From Phytoactinopolyspora mesophila (GTDB taxonomy: Bacteria > Actinomycetota > Actinomycetes > Jiangellales > Jiangellaceae): a DNA stretch of 64,000 nt. The notes beneath the pieces are model-generated. The model was given only the letters and a program-made list of their open reading frames with translations. It was not told the origin of the DNA and searched no databases. Within the stretch, counting starts at the first letter, position 1. The number at the start of each line of letters is the position of its first letter. Positions 27,125 to 35,622 of this stretch are shown piece after piece. The stretch covers positions 678,371 through 742,370 of the forward strand of contig NZ_WLZY01000002.1 of assembly GCF_010122465.1 (NCBI RefSeq). The letters are read 5' to 3'. Position numbers and translations under genes: made by a program.

Positions 27125-27196
27125 TAGAGGTACTCAAAGGTTCCCATGCGGCTCTGAACTGGTCAAAAACGCCCAGGGTGGCGCCGCCCCCAGGCT

Positions 27197-27288
27197 CGGT
27201 GATCGTTGCCGGATTTTTGCTGTTCGATGGGGGAGTTTCGTCCCGGTTTGCGCTGTTGCCCGCGGCAAAAATCCGGCAACGATCACCG
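27197..27288. repeat. Long hairpin upstream of the riboswitch
   Basis: A perfect 24-bp stem (27197-27220 with 27265-27288; arm begins CGGTGATCGTTGCCGG) encloses a 44-base loop. It shares GGTGATCGT and GGATT with the hairpins at 60575 and 34585. It stands between the divergent ECF operon and the small gene at 27389, unlike most of the others, which lie between convergent genes. Confidence 0.65.
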
Positions 27289-27388
27289 GGCGGAGTTGGG
27301 CGGTGTTGCGGCGGCAGGCCCGGAAGGGGCCGCTGTGTCACCGGGGTATGGCAGGCTCATGGGATCGACGATGGAGGAGGCACGGCAC

Positions 27389-27610
27389 ATGGCATGGTCT
27401 TGGCGGTTCGTGAATGCCGATGGCGACCTGATCACCGATGACGAAGGCTCGCCTGCCGGACAGGGTGTCGAATTCCCCACCCAATCCGACGCGGAGAGCT
27501 GGATCGGTGAGCACTGGCGCCAGCTCGCGGACTCCGGCGTCGACGGCGTCACGTTGCTCGAGGACGGCCGCGAAGTCTATGGCCCGATGAGCCTCCAGCC
27601 ACCTGAGTGA
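27389..27610 (+). CDS. Small conserved actinobacterial protein (73 residues)
   Basis: Begins MAWSWRFVNADGDLITDDEG and continues with FPTQSDAESWIGEHWRQL, DGVTLLEDGREVYGPMSL. Proteins of this size and pattern are common and conserved in actinobacteria, without known activity. The ATG at 27389 has GGAGGAGG eight bases upstream, so longer in-frame starts are not needed. It stands alone between the ECF operon and the TPM protein gene. Confidence 0.75.
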   Translation: MAWSWRFVNADGDLITDDEGSPAGQGVEFPTQSDAESWIGEHWRQLADSGVDGVTLLEDGREVYGPMSLQPPE

Positions 27611-27808
27611 CCTGTTTGATCCGTGTGGACGCGACTAGCCCGGACGGCCCCTGCCACCGCTTTGGTGGGGATCTGAGCTGGATATAGCGGCAATGAACCA
27701 GGCGTGTGAGAACATTTCACGCGCACGGTGCGGCTGTGCGCCTGATGTCTGCCTTCGGCTCGGCAAGGTGTACGGCATGGCTCGTTCCACTGATTCGAGG
27801 AGGAAGCT

Positions 27809-29809
27809 TTGCGTGGTCTTGTCCGGATGGCTGTCGCGGCCGCAGTTGCGGTACCGACGGGCCTGGTCAGCGTCGCCGCGGCTGTGACCGGGGACGTCGC
27901 TGCTCAGGTACCTGTGGGCGACGCGTGCGACGCGGTTCTGGTGGATCATGCCGAGTACCTCTCCGAGGCCGAAGCCGCGGAGATCGAGCAGGCGGCGCGT
28001 GACTTCCGCAGCGACCTCGCCTACGAGATCCGTATCCGCATCATGACGCAGGAGCAGGCGCCCTATCTCGAAGGCCGGATGGTCGAGGAAGAGCTGGCGT
28101 GTGAGTCGTGGCGGAACCCCAACGGCGGATTCCGCGAGAACCTCTTGGTGCTCGCGTTCACCACCGACACCGCCGAGCAGAACGGCGAGACGTTGCTGCT
28201 GTTCGGCGACCGGATGCCGCACGAGATGGACGACGCGTGGCCGGGAATCCAGTCCGACACCATCAACCACGCCTTGAACGACGACGACTGGGTCGGCGGG
28301 ATCACCGGCGGGCTGGCGGACATCCGGCAGGTCATCGACCCGCCCCTGGGCAATGCCGGAGTCGTGGCGGCGGCCGTCGCCGGTACTGCCGCCGCCGGCA
28401 CAGGCGGCGGTGTGCTGCTGTGGCGTCGAAGGAAACGCGGCGAGCTGACCGATCGCTTCGAGCGATCCACAGCTGAACTCGACACTCTCACTTTGCGGCT
28501 GGATCCGAAGACGGAGTCGTTGCGTCGGGACATCGAGCTGATGCGTACTGCCGTGGCGGACGACGAGCTCGGTGCGGCGATCGGATCGTCCGAAGAGATG
28601 CTCGACTCGGCCGACCAGCTCGTGTACCGGCGTTCCGAAGCCAGCGCCGACCGCGACCAGTTGCTCAAGCAGCGAAGCCTGGCCAAGGTCGCGGATGGAG
28701 TAGCGAGATGGGAAGCACTCGAGAAATCTGTGCGCGACCTTTTGCCTGAACTCGAAGCGGAGGAGACGCGGATGGCCACGCTGCTCGCCGTTCGGGACGA
28801 GGCGCCGCAACGGCTGGCCCGGATCGCCTCCCTCGCGGACGACGTTCGCCAAGCCGAGGCGGCAGCCGCCGCGGACGGATACGTCACCACCACTGACGCC
28901 GCTGTCCTTGGCGTGGTCGACGAGTGGGTGACGATGATCGGCCGTCAGCTCGAGGAGAAACGCCTGATCGCCGTAGACACCGGTACCGCCGGGCTGATCG
29001 CGGATCTTGAACACGCTCGCGACGCGCTCGGCCGGATGGCGCAACGCGCTGGCGAACTCGGCGACCGGGTGACCGAACTCGAACAGGCCCAGGCGGACGT
29101 CGTGGCGATGAGCCACGCTGCCTCTGACGCGGACCGGAACCTGCATGAGGCGTTTGCGCAGAGCATCTACGCCGCGGTCTCCGGGAATGTCGATACGGGC
29201 AGGCAGGCGGTTGAGACCGCGGCCCGATCGATCATTAATGGCCGCGAAGCGCTCGACGGACGCGACCTGGGTGTCGCCGAGGCACGGCTCAAGGAGGCAG
29301 CCGAGGCGCAGGCCGAGGCTCAGTCCATATTCGGCGCGGTGACCGAACTGCTCGGGCGCGCCCAGAGGTTGCAGCAAAGTGTGCCGGACCGGCATCGGAC
29401 CGTCGCCGCGAACGTGAGTTCACTGCAGAACCTGGTGGCCAGGCTCGGTTCGGCGGCCACAACCGGAATACGGCAGCAGGTCGCCGAGCTCGAGGCCGAA
29501 CTCGGTTCGGTGGATGTCCAGAGCTCGCGACCGGACTGGATCGCGCTGAACCAACGTCTCGACTCGATCGAGGAGAAGACCACCAAGGCCACCAAAGAGG
29601 CCGAGAAGATCCGGCGCCGCGAGGAAGAACGCCAGCGCCGCGAACGTCAGCGCCGGCACGGCAGCAGCTACTCGCGATCATTCGGCAGCGGAGGAGGCTC
29701 CTCGCGCAGCCGCAGTCGCAGCTCGTCGTCTCGCAGCTCGTCGTCTCGCGGCGGCTCGTCGCGCCGCTCCAGCGGCGGCAGCCGGCGGGGAGGCTCGTCC
29801 CGCCGGTAA
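27809..29809 (+). CDS. TPM-domain, coiled-coil membrane protein
   Basis: A 666-residue protein. A signal peptide (1-30) is followed by a TPM/TLP18.3-type domain at about 40-165 (LVDHAEYLSEAEAAEIEQAA, RENLLVLAFTTDT, INHALNDDDWVGGITGGLADI). One membrane helix lies near 185-205, after which RRRKRGEL marks the cytoplasmic side. About 400 residues of Ala/Glu/Arg-rich coiled coil follow, and the last 50 residues are almost only Ser, Arg and Gly. The TTG start is supported by GAGGAGG five bases upstream. In actinobacteria such proteins sit near pspA, as here, suggesting a role in envelope stress; the enzyme activity is unproven. Confidence 0.85.
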   Translation: MRGLVRMAVAAAVAVPTGLVSVAAAVTGDVAAQVPVGDACDAVLVDHAEYLSEAEAAEIEQAARDFRSDLAYEIRIRIMTQEQAPYLEGRMVEEELACESWRNPNGGFRENLLVLAFTTDTAEQNGETLLLFGDRMPHEMDDAWPGIQSDTINHALNDDDWVGGITGGLADIRQVIDPPLGNAGVVAAAVAGTAAAGTGGGVLLWRRRKRGELTDRFERSTAELDTLTLRLDPKTESLRRDIELMRTAVADDELGAAIGSSEEMLDSADQLVYRRSEASADRDQLLKQRSLAKVADGVARWEALEKSVRDLLPELEAEETRMATLLAVRDEAPQRLARIASLADDVRQAEAAAAADGYVTTTDAAVLGVVDEWVTMIGRQLEEKRLIAVDTGTAGLIADLEHARDALGRMAQRAGELGDRVTELEQAQADVVAMSHAASDADRNLHEAFAQSIYAAVSGNVDTGRQAVETAARSIINGREALDGRDLGVAEARLKEAAEAQAEAQSIFGAVTELLGRAQRLQQSVPDRHRTVAANVSSLQNLVARLGSAATTGIRQQVAELEAELGSVDVQSSRPDWIALNQRLDSIEEKTTKATKEAEKIRRREEERQRRERQRRHGSSYSRSFGSGGGSSRSRSRSSSSRSSSSRGGSSRRSSGGSRRGGSSRR

Positions 29810-29872
29810 CCGGCGATCAAGAGGTCGCCCGAACGAGGACGCGCCCTGCTGGCGCACCTATTCGCGCGGGTT

Positions 29873-30394
29873 CTAGAGCTGGGGGACCGGCGACCGATCC
29901 GGTGGCGGCAGCTCCTTGGTGAAGAAGCGGCTGATGTCTTCGTCGTTGTGCTGGCCGTAGGGGCTGGCGGGTGTATAGCCGCTGGAGGTGTACAGAGCTA
30001 TCGCCTCCGGCTGTTTCACCCCCGCGGTCAGCACGATGCGCTTGTAGCCGGCGTCGGCTGCGCGCGCCTCGAGCTCTGCCAGCAGGCGCTTGGCGTGTCC
30101 GCCGCCGCGGTGGTCATGCGAGACGTACATCCGTTTGATCTCGGCGACGAGGTCGTCGTGCCGGCGGAATCCGCCCGTGGCGACCGGTTCGTTGCCCACG
30201 AACCCGACGAGGAACTGGCCGTGGGGTGGGGCGAACTCGTCGGGATCCACCGGGGCTTCGCGTTCGTCGCCGTAGCGCTCGATGTACTCCTGTTGCAGTT
30301 CATCCTCGAGGGCTCGGACGACAGGGTCCGAGTAGCGCAGCGGGCGTATAGTGACCTCCACTGCGCCGTTGTCGGCTCGAGAAGTGTCTCTCAC
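29873..30394 (-). CDS. GNAT family N-acetyltransferase
   Basis: A 173-residue acetyltransferase. The acetyl-CoA pyrophosphate loop is HDHRGGGHAKRLLAELEARA (motif A), preceded by the beta strand AEIKRMYVS and followed by YKRIVLTAGVKQPEAIALYTSSGY. The substrate is unknown. The GTG start overlaps the stop codon of the DUF3043 gene by four bases (GTGA), so the two are co-translated. A start at residue 12 (GTG) would also fit the family. Confidence 0.88.
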   Translation of the reverse strand: MRDTSRADNGAVEVTIRPLRYSDPVVRALEDELQQEYIERYGDEREAPVDPDEFAPPHGQFLVGFVGNEPVATGGFRRHDDLVAEIKRMYVSHDHRGGGHAKRLLAELEARAADAGYKRIVLTAGVKQPEAIALYTSSGYTPASPYGQHNDEDISRFFTKELPPPDRSPVPQL

Positions 30395-31014
30395 ACCAGA
30401 TCTCCCGGTTTGACGGCAGGTTTGGGAAGCCTCAGACGGCGGATCTGCATAGCCCGCATCAAGGCGTAGAAGACGTGGCCGCGACGGTCGTCGTCGGGGA
30501 ACCGCTTGCGGAACTCCCGCTTGACCCGGATGCCCAGGAACGTCATATCGACGAAGAGCATGATCATGACAACCAGCCAGACAGTCATCATCATCAACTG
30601 GATCTGCGGGATCGGGATGAAGTTGCCGAACAACACGATGAGGATGATCGGCAAGAAGAACTCGCCGACGCCGCGCCGGGAATCGACGTAGTCCCGCAGG
30701 AACTTTCGCTCCGGCCCTTGGTCGCGAGCGAGGAAGTATCGCTCGTCGCCGGATGCCATGGCCTGTCTGGCGCGTGAGCGCTGCGACTTGATGCGCTCGC
30801 GCTCCTTGCGCATGGCTTCGCGCTTGTTCAGCGGCGGGCGGACCCGTTCTTTTCGAGCCTGCTCGGCTTCGCTGCGTTTGGGCGTCGGGCGGCCCTTTGT
30901 CCCGGGTTGGCCGGGTTCGTTGTTGGCATCGTGACCACTGGCATCAGCCTTCGGCGACGCAGCGGTGTCGGTGCCGGTATCTGGTGTCTTGGATTCGGAT
31001 CGACGACGGAACAC
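30391..31014 (-). CDS. DUF3043 family membrane protein
   Basis: A 207-residue actinobacterial protein of unknown function. The first 90 residues are charged and low-complexity. The conserved part starts at MRKERERIKSQRSRARQAM and YFLARDQGPERKFLRDYVDSRR, then two membrane helices (EFFLPIILIVLFGNF and LMMMTVWLVVMIMLFVDM) and a basic C-terminus. GTG at 31014 was chosen: a -10-like TACCCT lies six bases before it and there is no Shine-Dalgarno sequence, which suggests a leaderless mRNA. It is divergent from pspA. Confidence 0.85.
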   Translation of the reverse strand: MFRRRSESKTPDTGTDTAASPKADASGHDANNEPGQPGTKGRPTPKRSEAEQARKERVRPPLNKREAMRKERERIKSQRSRARQAMASGDERYFLARDQGPERKFLRDYVDSRRGVGEFFLPIILIVLFGNFIPIPQIQLMMMTVWLVVMIMLFVDMTFLGIRVKREFRKRFPDDDRRGHVFYALMRAMQIRRLRLPKPAVKPGDLV

Positions 31015-31138
31015 ACCTATAGGGTAGGTCAGGAACGCAACCTCCCCTGCCAACACGGGGCTTGACACCGTAGGCTAGGAGGCGAACGCTTCGCGTATCA
31101 GCCAATGACCCACGCTCGAGAAAGGGCTACCTGGCCAC

Positions 31139-31924
31139 ATGGGGATCCTCCAGCGAATGTCCATGATCTTCCGGGCCAAGGCCGAGAAAGCATTAGATCG
31201 CGCCGAGGACCCCCGGGAGACTCTCGATTACTCCTACAAGAAACAGCTCGACATGCTCCAGAAGGTGCGTCGTGGCGTGGCTGATGTTGCCACCAGCCGC
31301 AAGCGCATCGAGGTGCAGATGACGCAGTTGCAGCAACAGGCCGACAAACTTCAGCAGCAGGCCAAGAAGGCGCTGTCGTTGGGCCGGGAAGACCTGGCCC
31401 GGGAAGCGCTTGGCCGGCGCTCCGGCCTGGAGGGTCAGCTCAACGACCTCCGCACGCAGCACGAGGCGCTGCAGGGCGAGGAAGAGAAGCTCACCCTCGC
31501 CGCACAGCGCTTGCAGGCCAAGGTCGAGTCGTTCCGGACCAGGAAAGAGACGATCAAGGCCACCTACACCGCCGCCGAGGCCCAGACCCGGATCGGCGAG
31601 GCGTTCAGTGGCATCTCCGAGGAGATGGGCGACGTCGGCATGGCGGTGCAGCGTGCTGAGGACCGCACGGCAGAGCTGCAGGCGCGTTCCGGCGCCATTG
31701 ACGAGCTGCTGGCATCCGGTGCCCTCGACGACGTCACCGGTACTCCCGGAGACGACATCAGCGCGGAGCTCGATCGGCTCTCCTCCACCGGTGATGTCGA
31801 GCTCGAACTCGCGAGGATGCGCCAGGAGATCAGCGGTGGCTCCAGCGAGACTCCGAAGGCGCTCGGCGGTGAGGCGAACGCGGCCGAAGCTGTCGAGGCC
31901 GACCGTGAGGAGGAGCAGCGGTGA
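31139..31924 (+). CDS. pspA: PspA/IM30 (ESCRT-III-like) membrane repair protein
   Basis: A 261-residue, almost fully helical protein with the PspA N-terminus MGILQRMSMIFRAKAEKALDRAEDP, a sequence that places an amphipathic helix on the inner membrane, followed by the long coiled coil typical of the family (SRKRIEVQMTQLQQQADKLQ). It assembles into scaffolds that protect damaged membrane. A C-terminal extension of about 35 residues is acidic. It overlaps pspAA by four bases and heads the pspA-pspAA-htpX-pspAB series. Confidence 0.95.
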   Translation: MGILQRMSMIFRAKAEKALDRAEDPRETLDYSYKKQLDMLQKVRRGVADVATSRKRIEVQMTQLQQQADKLQQQAKKALSLGREDLAREALGRRSGLEGQLNDLRTQHEALQGEEEKLTLAAQRLQAKVESFRTRKETIKATYTAAEAQTRIGEAFSGISEEMGDVGMAVQRAEDRTAELQARSGAIDELLASGALDDVTGTPGDDISAELDRLSSTGDVELELARMRQEISGGSSETPKALGGEANAAEAVEADREEEQR

Positions 31925-32214
31925 TTGTCCGCATCATGGGTGAGGGCCAGGTCCGGATCCCGGACGAGGCCTTCCCGGAACTGAACCGCCTGGACGACGA
32001 GCTCGGTGCGGCCATCGAGTCCGGCGACGACGACCGTTTCCGGGCCGCGCTCGTACGCCTGCTGACCGAGGTGCGCACGGTTGGTACGCCGGTGCGTGAC
32101 GACGAGCTGGTCGACAGCGACTTGGTGCTGCCCTATGCCGAGGCTCATGTCGACGAGGTCAGCGCCCTGCTGACTGATGAGGGTCTGATCCCGCTCGATC
32201 CTCCGGCTCGCTGA
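31921..32214 (+). CDS. pspAA: PspA-associated protein PspAA
   Basis: A 97-residue protein beginning MIVRIMGEGQVRIPDEAFPELN and containing RLDDELGAAIESGDDDRFRAAL and a C-terminal DEVSALLTDEGLIPLD. It matches the small PspAA family defined by its place right after pspA in actinobacteria. It probably binds or tunes PspA, but the mechanism is not known. Its GTG start overlaps the pspA stop codon (GTGA), so translation is coupled. Confidence 0.9.
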   Translation: MIVRIMGEGQVRIPDEAFPELNRLDDELGAAIESGDDDRFRAALVRLLTEVRTVGTPVRDDELVDSDLVLPYAEAHVDEVSALLTDEGLIPLDPPAR

Positions 32215-32298
32215 GGCGAGTGTCCGGGAACGCCGTGGCGTGCTGCGGCGTTGAATTCAGCAGCACCGTACGCCCCAATCGACCAGGAGGAACACACG

Positions 32299-33198
32299 TT
32301 GGCACGCACGAGGTTCGCCCCGGATCGGGGGCTGACCACTCGCATGGTGGCGACCATGATCTTGTTGGCGCTGCTGTACGTGGTCATCGTGGCCGCTATC
32401 TCGGTGGCCTCCGGTGCGTGGATCCTGGGCATCCTGATCGGCCTGGGGGTGTTGTGGGCGCAGTGGTACTTCTCGGACAAGATGGCGCTGTCGGCCATGC
32501 GGGCCCGGGAGGTCTCGCCGTCGGAGGATCCCGCACTGCACGCCATGATTGATCGGCTGTGTGCGCTGGCTGACATGCCGAAGCCCAAGGTAGCGGTGGC
32601 TGACACAGACCTGCCGAACGCGTTTGCGGCCGGGCGCAGCCCGGACCGTGCGGTCGTCTGTGTCACCACCGGTATCCGGCGGCGGCTGAATGAGCGTGAG
32701 CTTGAGGCAGTGCTCTCTCATGAGCTGTCCCACGTGGCACACCGCGACGTTTTGGTTATGACCATCGCATCCGTCGTCGGCGTGATGGCCGGATTCATCA
32801 CCCGCTACACGTTGTTCTTCAGCGCGGGCCGCAGCCGAGGCAACAACAACGGCGCGCCGGTCGTCCTCATCGTGCTGCTCATCGCTGCCGTGGTCTACTT
32901 CGTCAGTTTCCTGCTGACTCGGCTGTTGTCCCGGTACCGGGAGCTGGCGGCAGACCGCGCGGGCGCCATTCTGACTGGGCAGCCGTCGGCCCTGGCCAGC
33001 GCTCTCACCAAGATCTCCGGCGAGATGGCCAAGATCCCGGCCCGGGACCTGCGCGCCGCCGAGCCGTACAACGCATTCTTCTTCGTTCCGGCGCTTACCG
33101 GCAAGATGGATATTGCCGCATTGTTCGCCAGCCACCCTCGGCTGGAGCGCCGCCTTGAACAGCTCGACAAGATATCCGTTGAGCTCGGCCGGGAGTGA
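32299..33198 (+). CDS. htpX: M48 family membrane metalloprotease HtpX
   Basis: Zinc protease of the inner membrane that degrades misfolded membrane proteins. The zinc motif HELSH is in EAVLSHELSHVAHRD near residue 140, and the third ligand Glu is in RELAADRAGA. Helices lie at about 14-55 and two more around 165-215. The TTG at 32299 is preferred because GGAGG lies eight bases upstream; an in-frame ATG at 32251 has none. It is placed between pspAA and pspAB, consistent with an envelope-stress operon. Confidence 0.93.
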   Translation: MARTRFAPDRGLTTRMVATMILLALLYVVIVAAISVASGAWILGILIGLGVLWAQWYFSDKMALSAMRAREVSPSEDPALHAMIDRLCALADMPKPKVAVADTDLPNAFAAGRSPDRAVVCVTTGIRRRLNERELEAVLSHELSHVAHRDVLVMTIASVVGVMAGFITRYTLFFSAGRSRGNNNGAPVVLIVLLIAAVVYFVSFLLTRLLSRYRELAADRAGAILTGQPSALASALTKISGEMAKIPARDLRAAEPYNAFFFVPALTGKMDIAALFASHPRLERRLEQLDKISVELGRE

Positions 33199-33207
33199 TC
33201 ACGGCTT

Positions 33208-33774
33208 ATGGGATTCTGGAATGCGCTCTTCGGCCGGTCCAAGCAGGTCGAACCAAATCTTGACGCGCTGTTCGGGCTGCCTACGGCGGCTTTGACGCTC
33301 GAAGCTTCCGCGGAGATGCACCCCACGGGCGTCGGCGCCGTGTGTTTCCGGCAAGCCGAGGGTGGGCCCTTCGCACGCTTGAAGAGCGAGATCACCGAGT
33401 TGCTCGGTGGCGCTGAACCGGAAGAGATCAAAGACGACTACGGTTACACGTGGTTAGTCGTCAAACGCGCTCCGGACGACATGTCGGCGCTGTGCACCGA
33501 TCTGCATTCGGTCAACTCCACTCTCGAAGCGGCCGGCTTCGGACCTTCGCTGCTATGCACCACTATCGGCTTGCGTTCCGACGACGCCCGCGGCTTGGCG
33601 CTGGTGTATCTGTACAAGCGGGGGACGTTCTACCCGTTCGCCCCGGTCGACAGCCGGGCCCAGCGTCGCGACAACGCGCTCGAGTTGCAGGTGCGAGCCC
33701 TGGTGGGCGGCGATCTGACGATCGAGCCCGATGTGAGCCGCTGGTTCCCCGTGTGGGGAGCCCCCGGCATCTGA
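33208..33774 (+). CDS. pspAB: PspA-associated protein PspAB
   Basis: A 188-residue soluble protein with the family start MGFWNALFGRSKQVEPNLDA, then LFGLPTAALTLEASAEMHPTG and the conserved DDYGYTWLVVKR, and a closing RWFPVWGAPGI. The family is known by association with pspA and htpX in actinobacteria; its activity is not established. It begins ten bases after htpX and ends the set; a hairpin element follows at 33888. Confidence 0.9.
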   Translation: MGFWNALFGRSKQVEPNLDALFGLPTAALTLEASAEMHPTGVGAVCFRQAEGGPFARLKSEITELLGGAEPEEIKDDYGYTWLVVKRAPDDMSALCTDLHSVNSTLEAAGFGPSLLCTTIGLRSDDARGLALVYLYKRGTFYPFAPVDSRAQRRDNALELQVRALVGGDLTIEPDVSRWFPVWGAPGI

Positions 33775-33887
33775 CCCCCTGTGGCCGCGGACGTCCCCCA
33801 GACAGGCGACCCACGGCCCTAGCCGGCCCTGGCAGGTGAGGTCTCCCGTCCAAACGGCCATCTCGCCCGGACAGGCAACCCAAGAGC

Positions 33888-34013
33888 AAAGCGGCTCGGG
33901 GAAATGGAGCCTCTCCATGGTGTGGCGGGCATCAGCGAGGGAGGCCGATGGCGAAGCCTCGCTCCGACCGAGTCTGCTGGGCAAGGAGAGGCTCCATTTC
34001 CCCGAGCCGCTTT
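33888..34013. repeat. Convergent-boundary hairpin element, copy 2
   Basis: A perfect 29-bp stem (33888-33916 with 33985-34013; arm begins AAAGCGGCTCGGGG) encloses the conserved core (ATGGTGTGGCGGGCATCAGC, GCGAAGCCTCGC, GACCGAGTCTGCTGGGC). The inner arm reads GGAGCCTCTCC where copy 1 has GGAGTCTCTCC, and the opposite arm changes to match. It lies between convergent pspAB and the split-barrel gene. Bases 33775-33887 before it hold nothing recognised. Confidence 0.85.
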
Positions 34014-34026
34014 CCGCCCCTGTGGG

Positions 34027-34449
34027 TTACTTGCTCTGGTCGTTACTCAGCCATTTCTCCGGGCGCATGCGCACGAGGATCGACACCTCGCCGAGGGAGC
34101 CATCGACGTAGGCGACAGCCTCGTCGTCGGGGAGATAGCGTCGCGTGATGGCCAGCGCCTGCTGGCGTGTGGGGGCCTCGCCGTTGCTCACCACCGGTCC
34201 CTCGACGGAGACGTACTTGTAGGGCGCCTGCTCGGTCTGGGCGACCAGCGTGAGCCGTCCGGCTTTGCTGATGAGCTGGTCCTTGATGCTGTCGCGGTGC
34301 ATCCAGAGCAGGACGTCGCCTCCTGGCTCGTAGTCGTACCAGATGGGCACGGCCAGTGGAGCTCGCCCGTCGCGTTCCACGGCCAGCACTCCGACGTGGA
34401 TGCCGGAGAGAAACGATTCACGCTCGGCGCTGGTCATGACAAACGACAT
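34027..34449 (-). CDS. Pyridoxamine 5'-phosphate oxidase-like flavin split-barrel protein
   Basis: A 140-residue protein of the FMN/F420-binding split-barrel superfamily: SGIHVGVLAVERDGRAPLAVPIWYDY at the start, then WMHRDSIKDQLISKAGRLTLVAQ and YVSVEGPVV. Actinobacterial members include F420-dependent reductases as well as FMN proteins, so the cofactor is open. The ATG at 34449 is followed by a second in-frame ATG at residue 5. It is transcribed alone, convergent with pspAB. Confidence 0.85.
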   Translation of the reverse strand: MSFVMTSAERESFLSGIHVGVLAVERDGRAPLAVPIWYDYEPGGDVLLWMHRDSIKDQLISKAGRLTLVAQTEQAPYKYVSVEGPVVSNGEAPTRQQALAITRRYLPDDEAVAYVDGSLGEVSILVRMRPEKWLSNDQSK

Positions 34450-34584
34450 GGGTGTGACTCCTTCAGCCTGAGAGAGTGGAAGACGGCGGCTCTATCGCGC
34501 CTGCTGTTGTTCTGGTGCCGGCCCTCAGGGCCGTACAACTCATCTGTACAACTCCCGGCAGAGTCCGCAGGATTCCCCGTCGAT

Positions 34585-34671
34585 GTGATCGTGAGCAGAT
34601 TTATGCGGTTCGCCGCCCCAATATGTCCCGATTTGGGGCGGCGGTGGCAACCAGAATCCGCTCACGATCAC
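34585..34671. repeat. GTGATCGTGAGC hairpin family, copy
   Basis: GTGATCGTGAGCAGATT (34585-34601) pairs with 34655-34671 with one mismatch. An inner stem CGCCGCCCCA (34611-34620) pairs with 34634-34643. The outer arms match those at 60575-60667, while the inner stems differ in sequence. It sits just downstream of the truncated permease gene. Confidence 0.75.
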
Positions 34672-34702
34672 CGGGGAGGTGGCGGGATTTTGTGGGGCGA
34701 CG

Positions 34703-35014
34703 CTAGTTTCTGACGGCTCCGGCGGACAGACCCTGAATGAGGTAACGCTGCGCCAACGCGAACAGCACCACGACGGGCACCACGGCGAGCACACCGGCGG
34801 CCAGAATGCCGCCCCAGTTCTGTGCGCCCATGCTCTCCAATACCTGGGCGATACCGATCTGCACCGTGCGGGTACTGGAGGAGCTGGTCATGATCAGCGC
34901 GTATTGGTAGTCGTTCCACGCGAGGATGAAGGCGTAGAGGCCGACGGCCACCAGGCCAGGCTTGGTTAGCGGCAGGATGACGCTCACCAGCGTCCGCAGC
35001 CGCCCCGCGCCGGT
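34703..35014 (-). pseudogene. 3' remnant of a carbohydrate ABC transporter permease
   Basis: About 104 codons resembling only the C-terminal third of a MalG/UgpE-type permease. The cytoplasmic loop reads TGAGRLRTLVSVILPLTKPG (the EAA-loop region) and two or three helices follow, ending RYLIQGLSAGAVRN, a normal C-terminus for the family. The N-terminal helices, substrate-binding protein and partner permease are missing. Homology stops at 35014, exactly where a gene remnant on the other strand begins. It is therefore a broken gene and not a short permease. Confidence 0.75.
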
Positions 35015-35515
35015 GACACGTTCACGGCAGCGACGTGGTTCCGCACCGACTCAACGGCATCACAGGCGATCATGTGGGCCTACGGTGTTGGCTCCGGTGC
35101 ACCTCAGTGGTGGATTCGCGTGGAGCCTGGTTCGGACCGGTTGCGGGCGCTGGTGGATACCGGCTCCGGATCCCGGTCGTTGGTTGCTGCTGGGAACCTC
35201 GCCGACGGCGACTGGCACCATGTCGCGCTGACCCGTTCGGACGAGAGCGTCGTGCTGTATATCGACGGTGCGGCGGTGGCCACGGCAGAGAATCTCGCCG
35301 GATCGACGTCGGCCGGCGCGCAGCGCGGTGTCTACGTCGGGCAGCGGCCGGACGGCGTGAACCCGCTGGTCGGGGCGGTGGGCGAGGTGTATCTGTACGA
35401 CCGCGCGCTCTCCGCCGAGGATGTAGCGGCGTTGGCCAGCGACAACGGCGCGGCCGAGGGCGGCCAGGTGCTGCACCTGGCTCTCGAGGAGCTGATCCGC
35501 GGCCTGCCGCGCTAG
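35015..35515 (+). pseudogene. 3' remnant of a LamG (concanavalin-like) domain protein
   Basis: From 35015 the frame reads DTFTAATWFRTDSTASQAIM and then WWIRVEPGSDRLRALVD, GDWHHVALTRSDESVVLYIDGA, GAVGEVYLYDRALSAEDVAAL, which is the body of a LamG carbohydrate-binding or adhesion domain, often found at the end of secreted glycoside hydrolases. No start codon, signal peptide or catalytic domain precedes it, because the sequence switches to the permease remnant on the opposite strand. The stop codon at 35513 is natural. It is the tail of a deleted gene. Confidence 0.72.
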
Positions 35516-35516
35516 A

Positions 35517-35608
35517 CGTCGCGCGGCTATGGCTGCCTTCGATACCAAGAACTGCACGGCGCAGCCGTGTGGAACGGTTCAAACGTCGTTCTTGGTATCG
35601 AAGTCGGC
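35517..35608. repeat. 92-bp direct repeat with three-way-junction fold, left copy
   Basis: Matches 36903-36994 with about two differences. The 16-base arm CTTCGATACCAAGAAC (35537-35552) pairs perfectly with 35588-35603. Two small hairpins sit inside: CACGGC/GCCGTG (35555-35569) and GAAC/GTTC (35572-35580). The two copies bracket the hydrolase/HTH gene pair. Confidence 0.85.
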
Positions 35609-35622
35609 GGCCCGGGCAGATG

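Noticed and set aside
27635-29395. A 586-codon open frame on the minus strand
   Set aside because: It mirrors the TPM-domain gene on the plus strand, which has a signal peptide, a domain and a good ribosome binding site; the antisense frame shows none.
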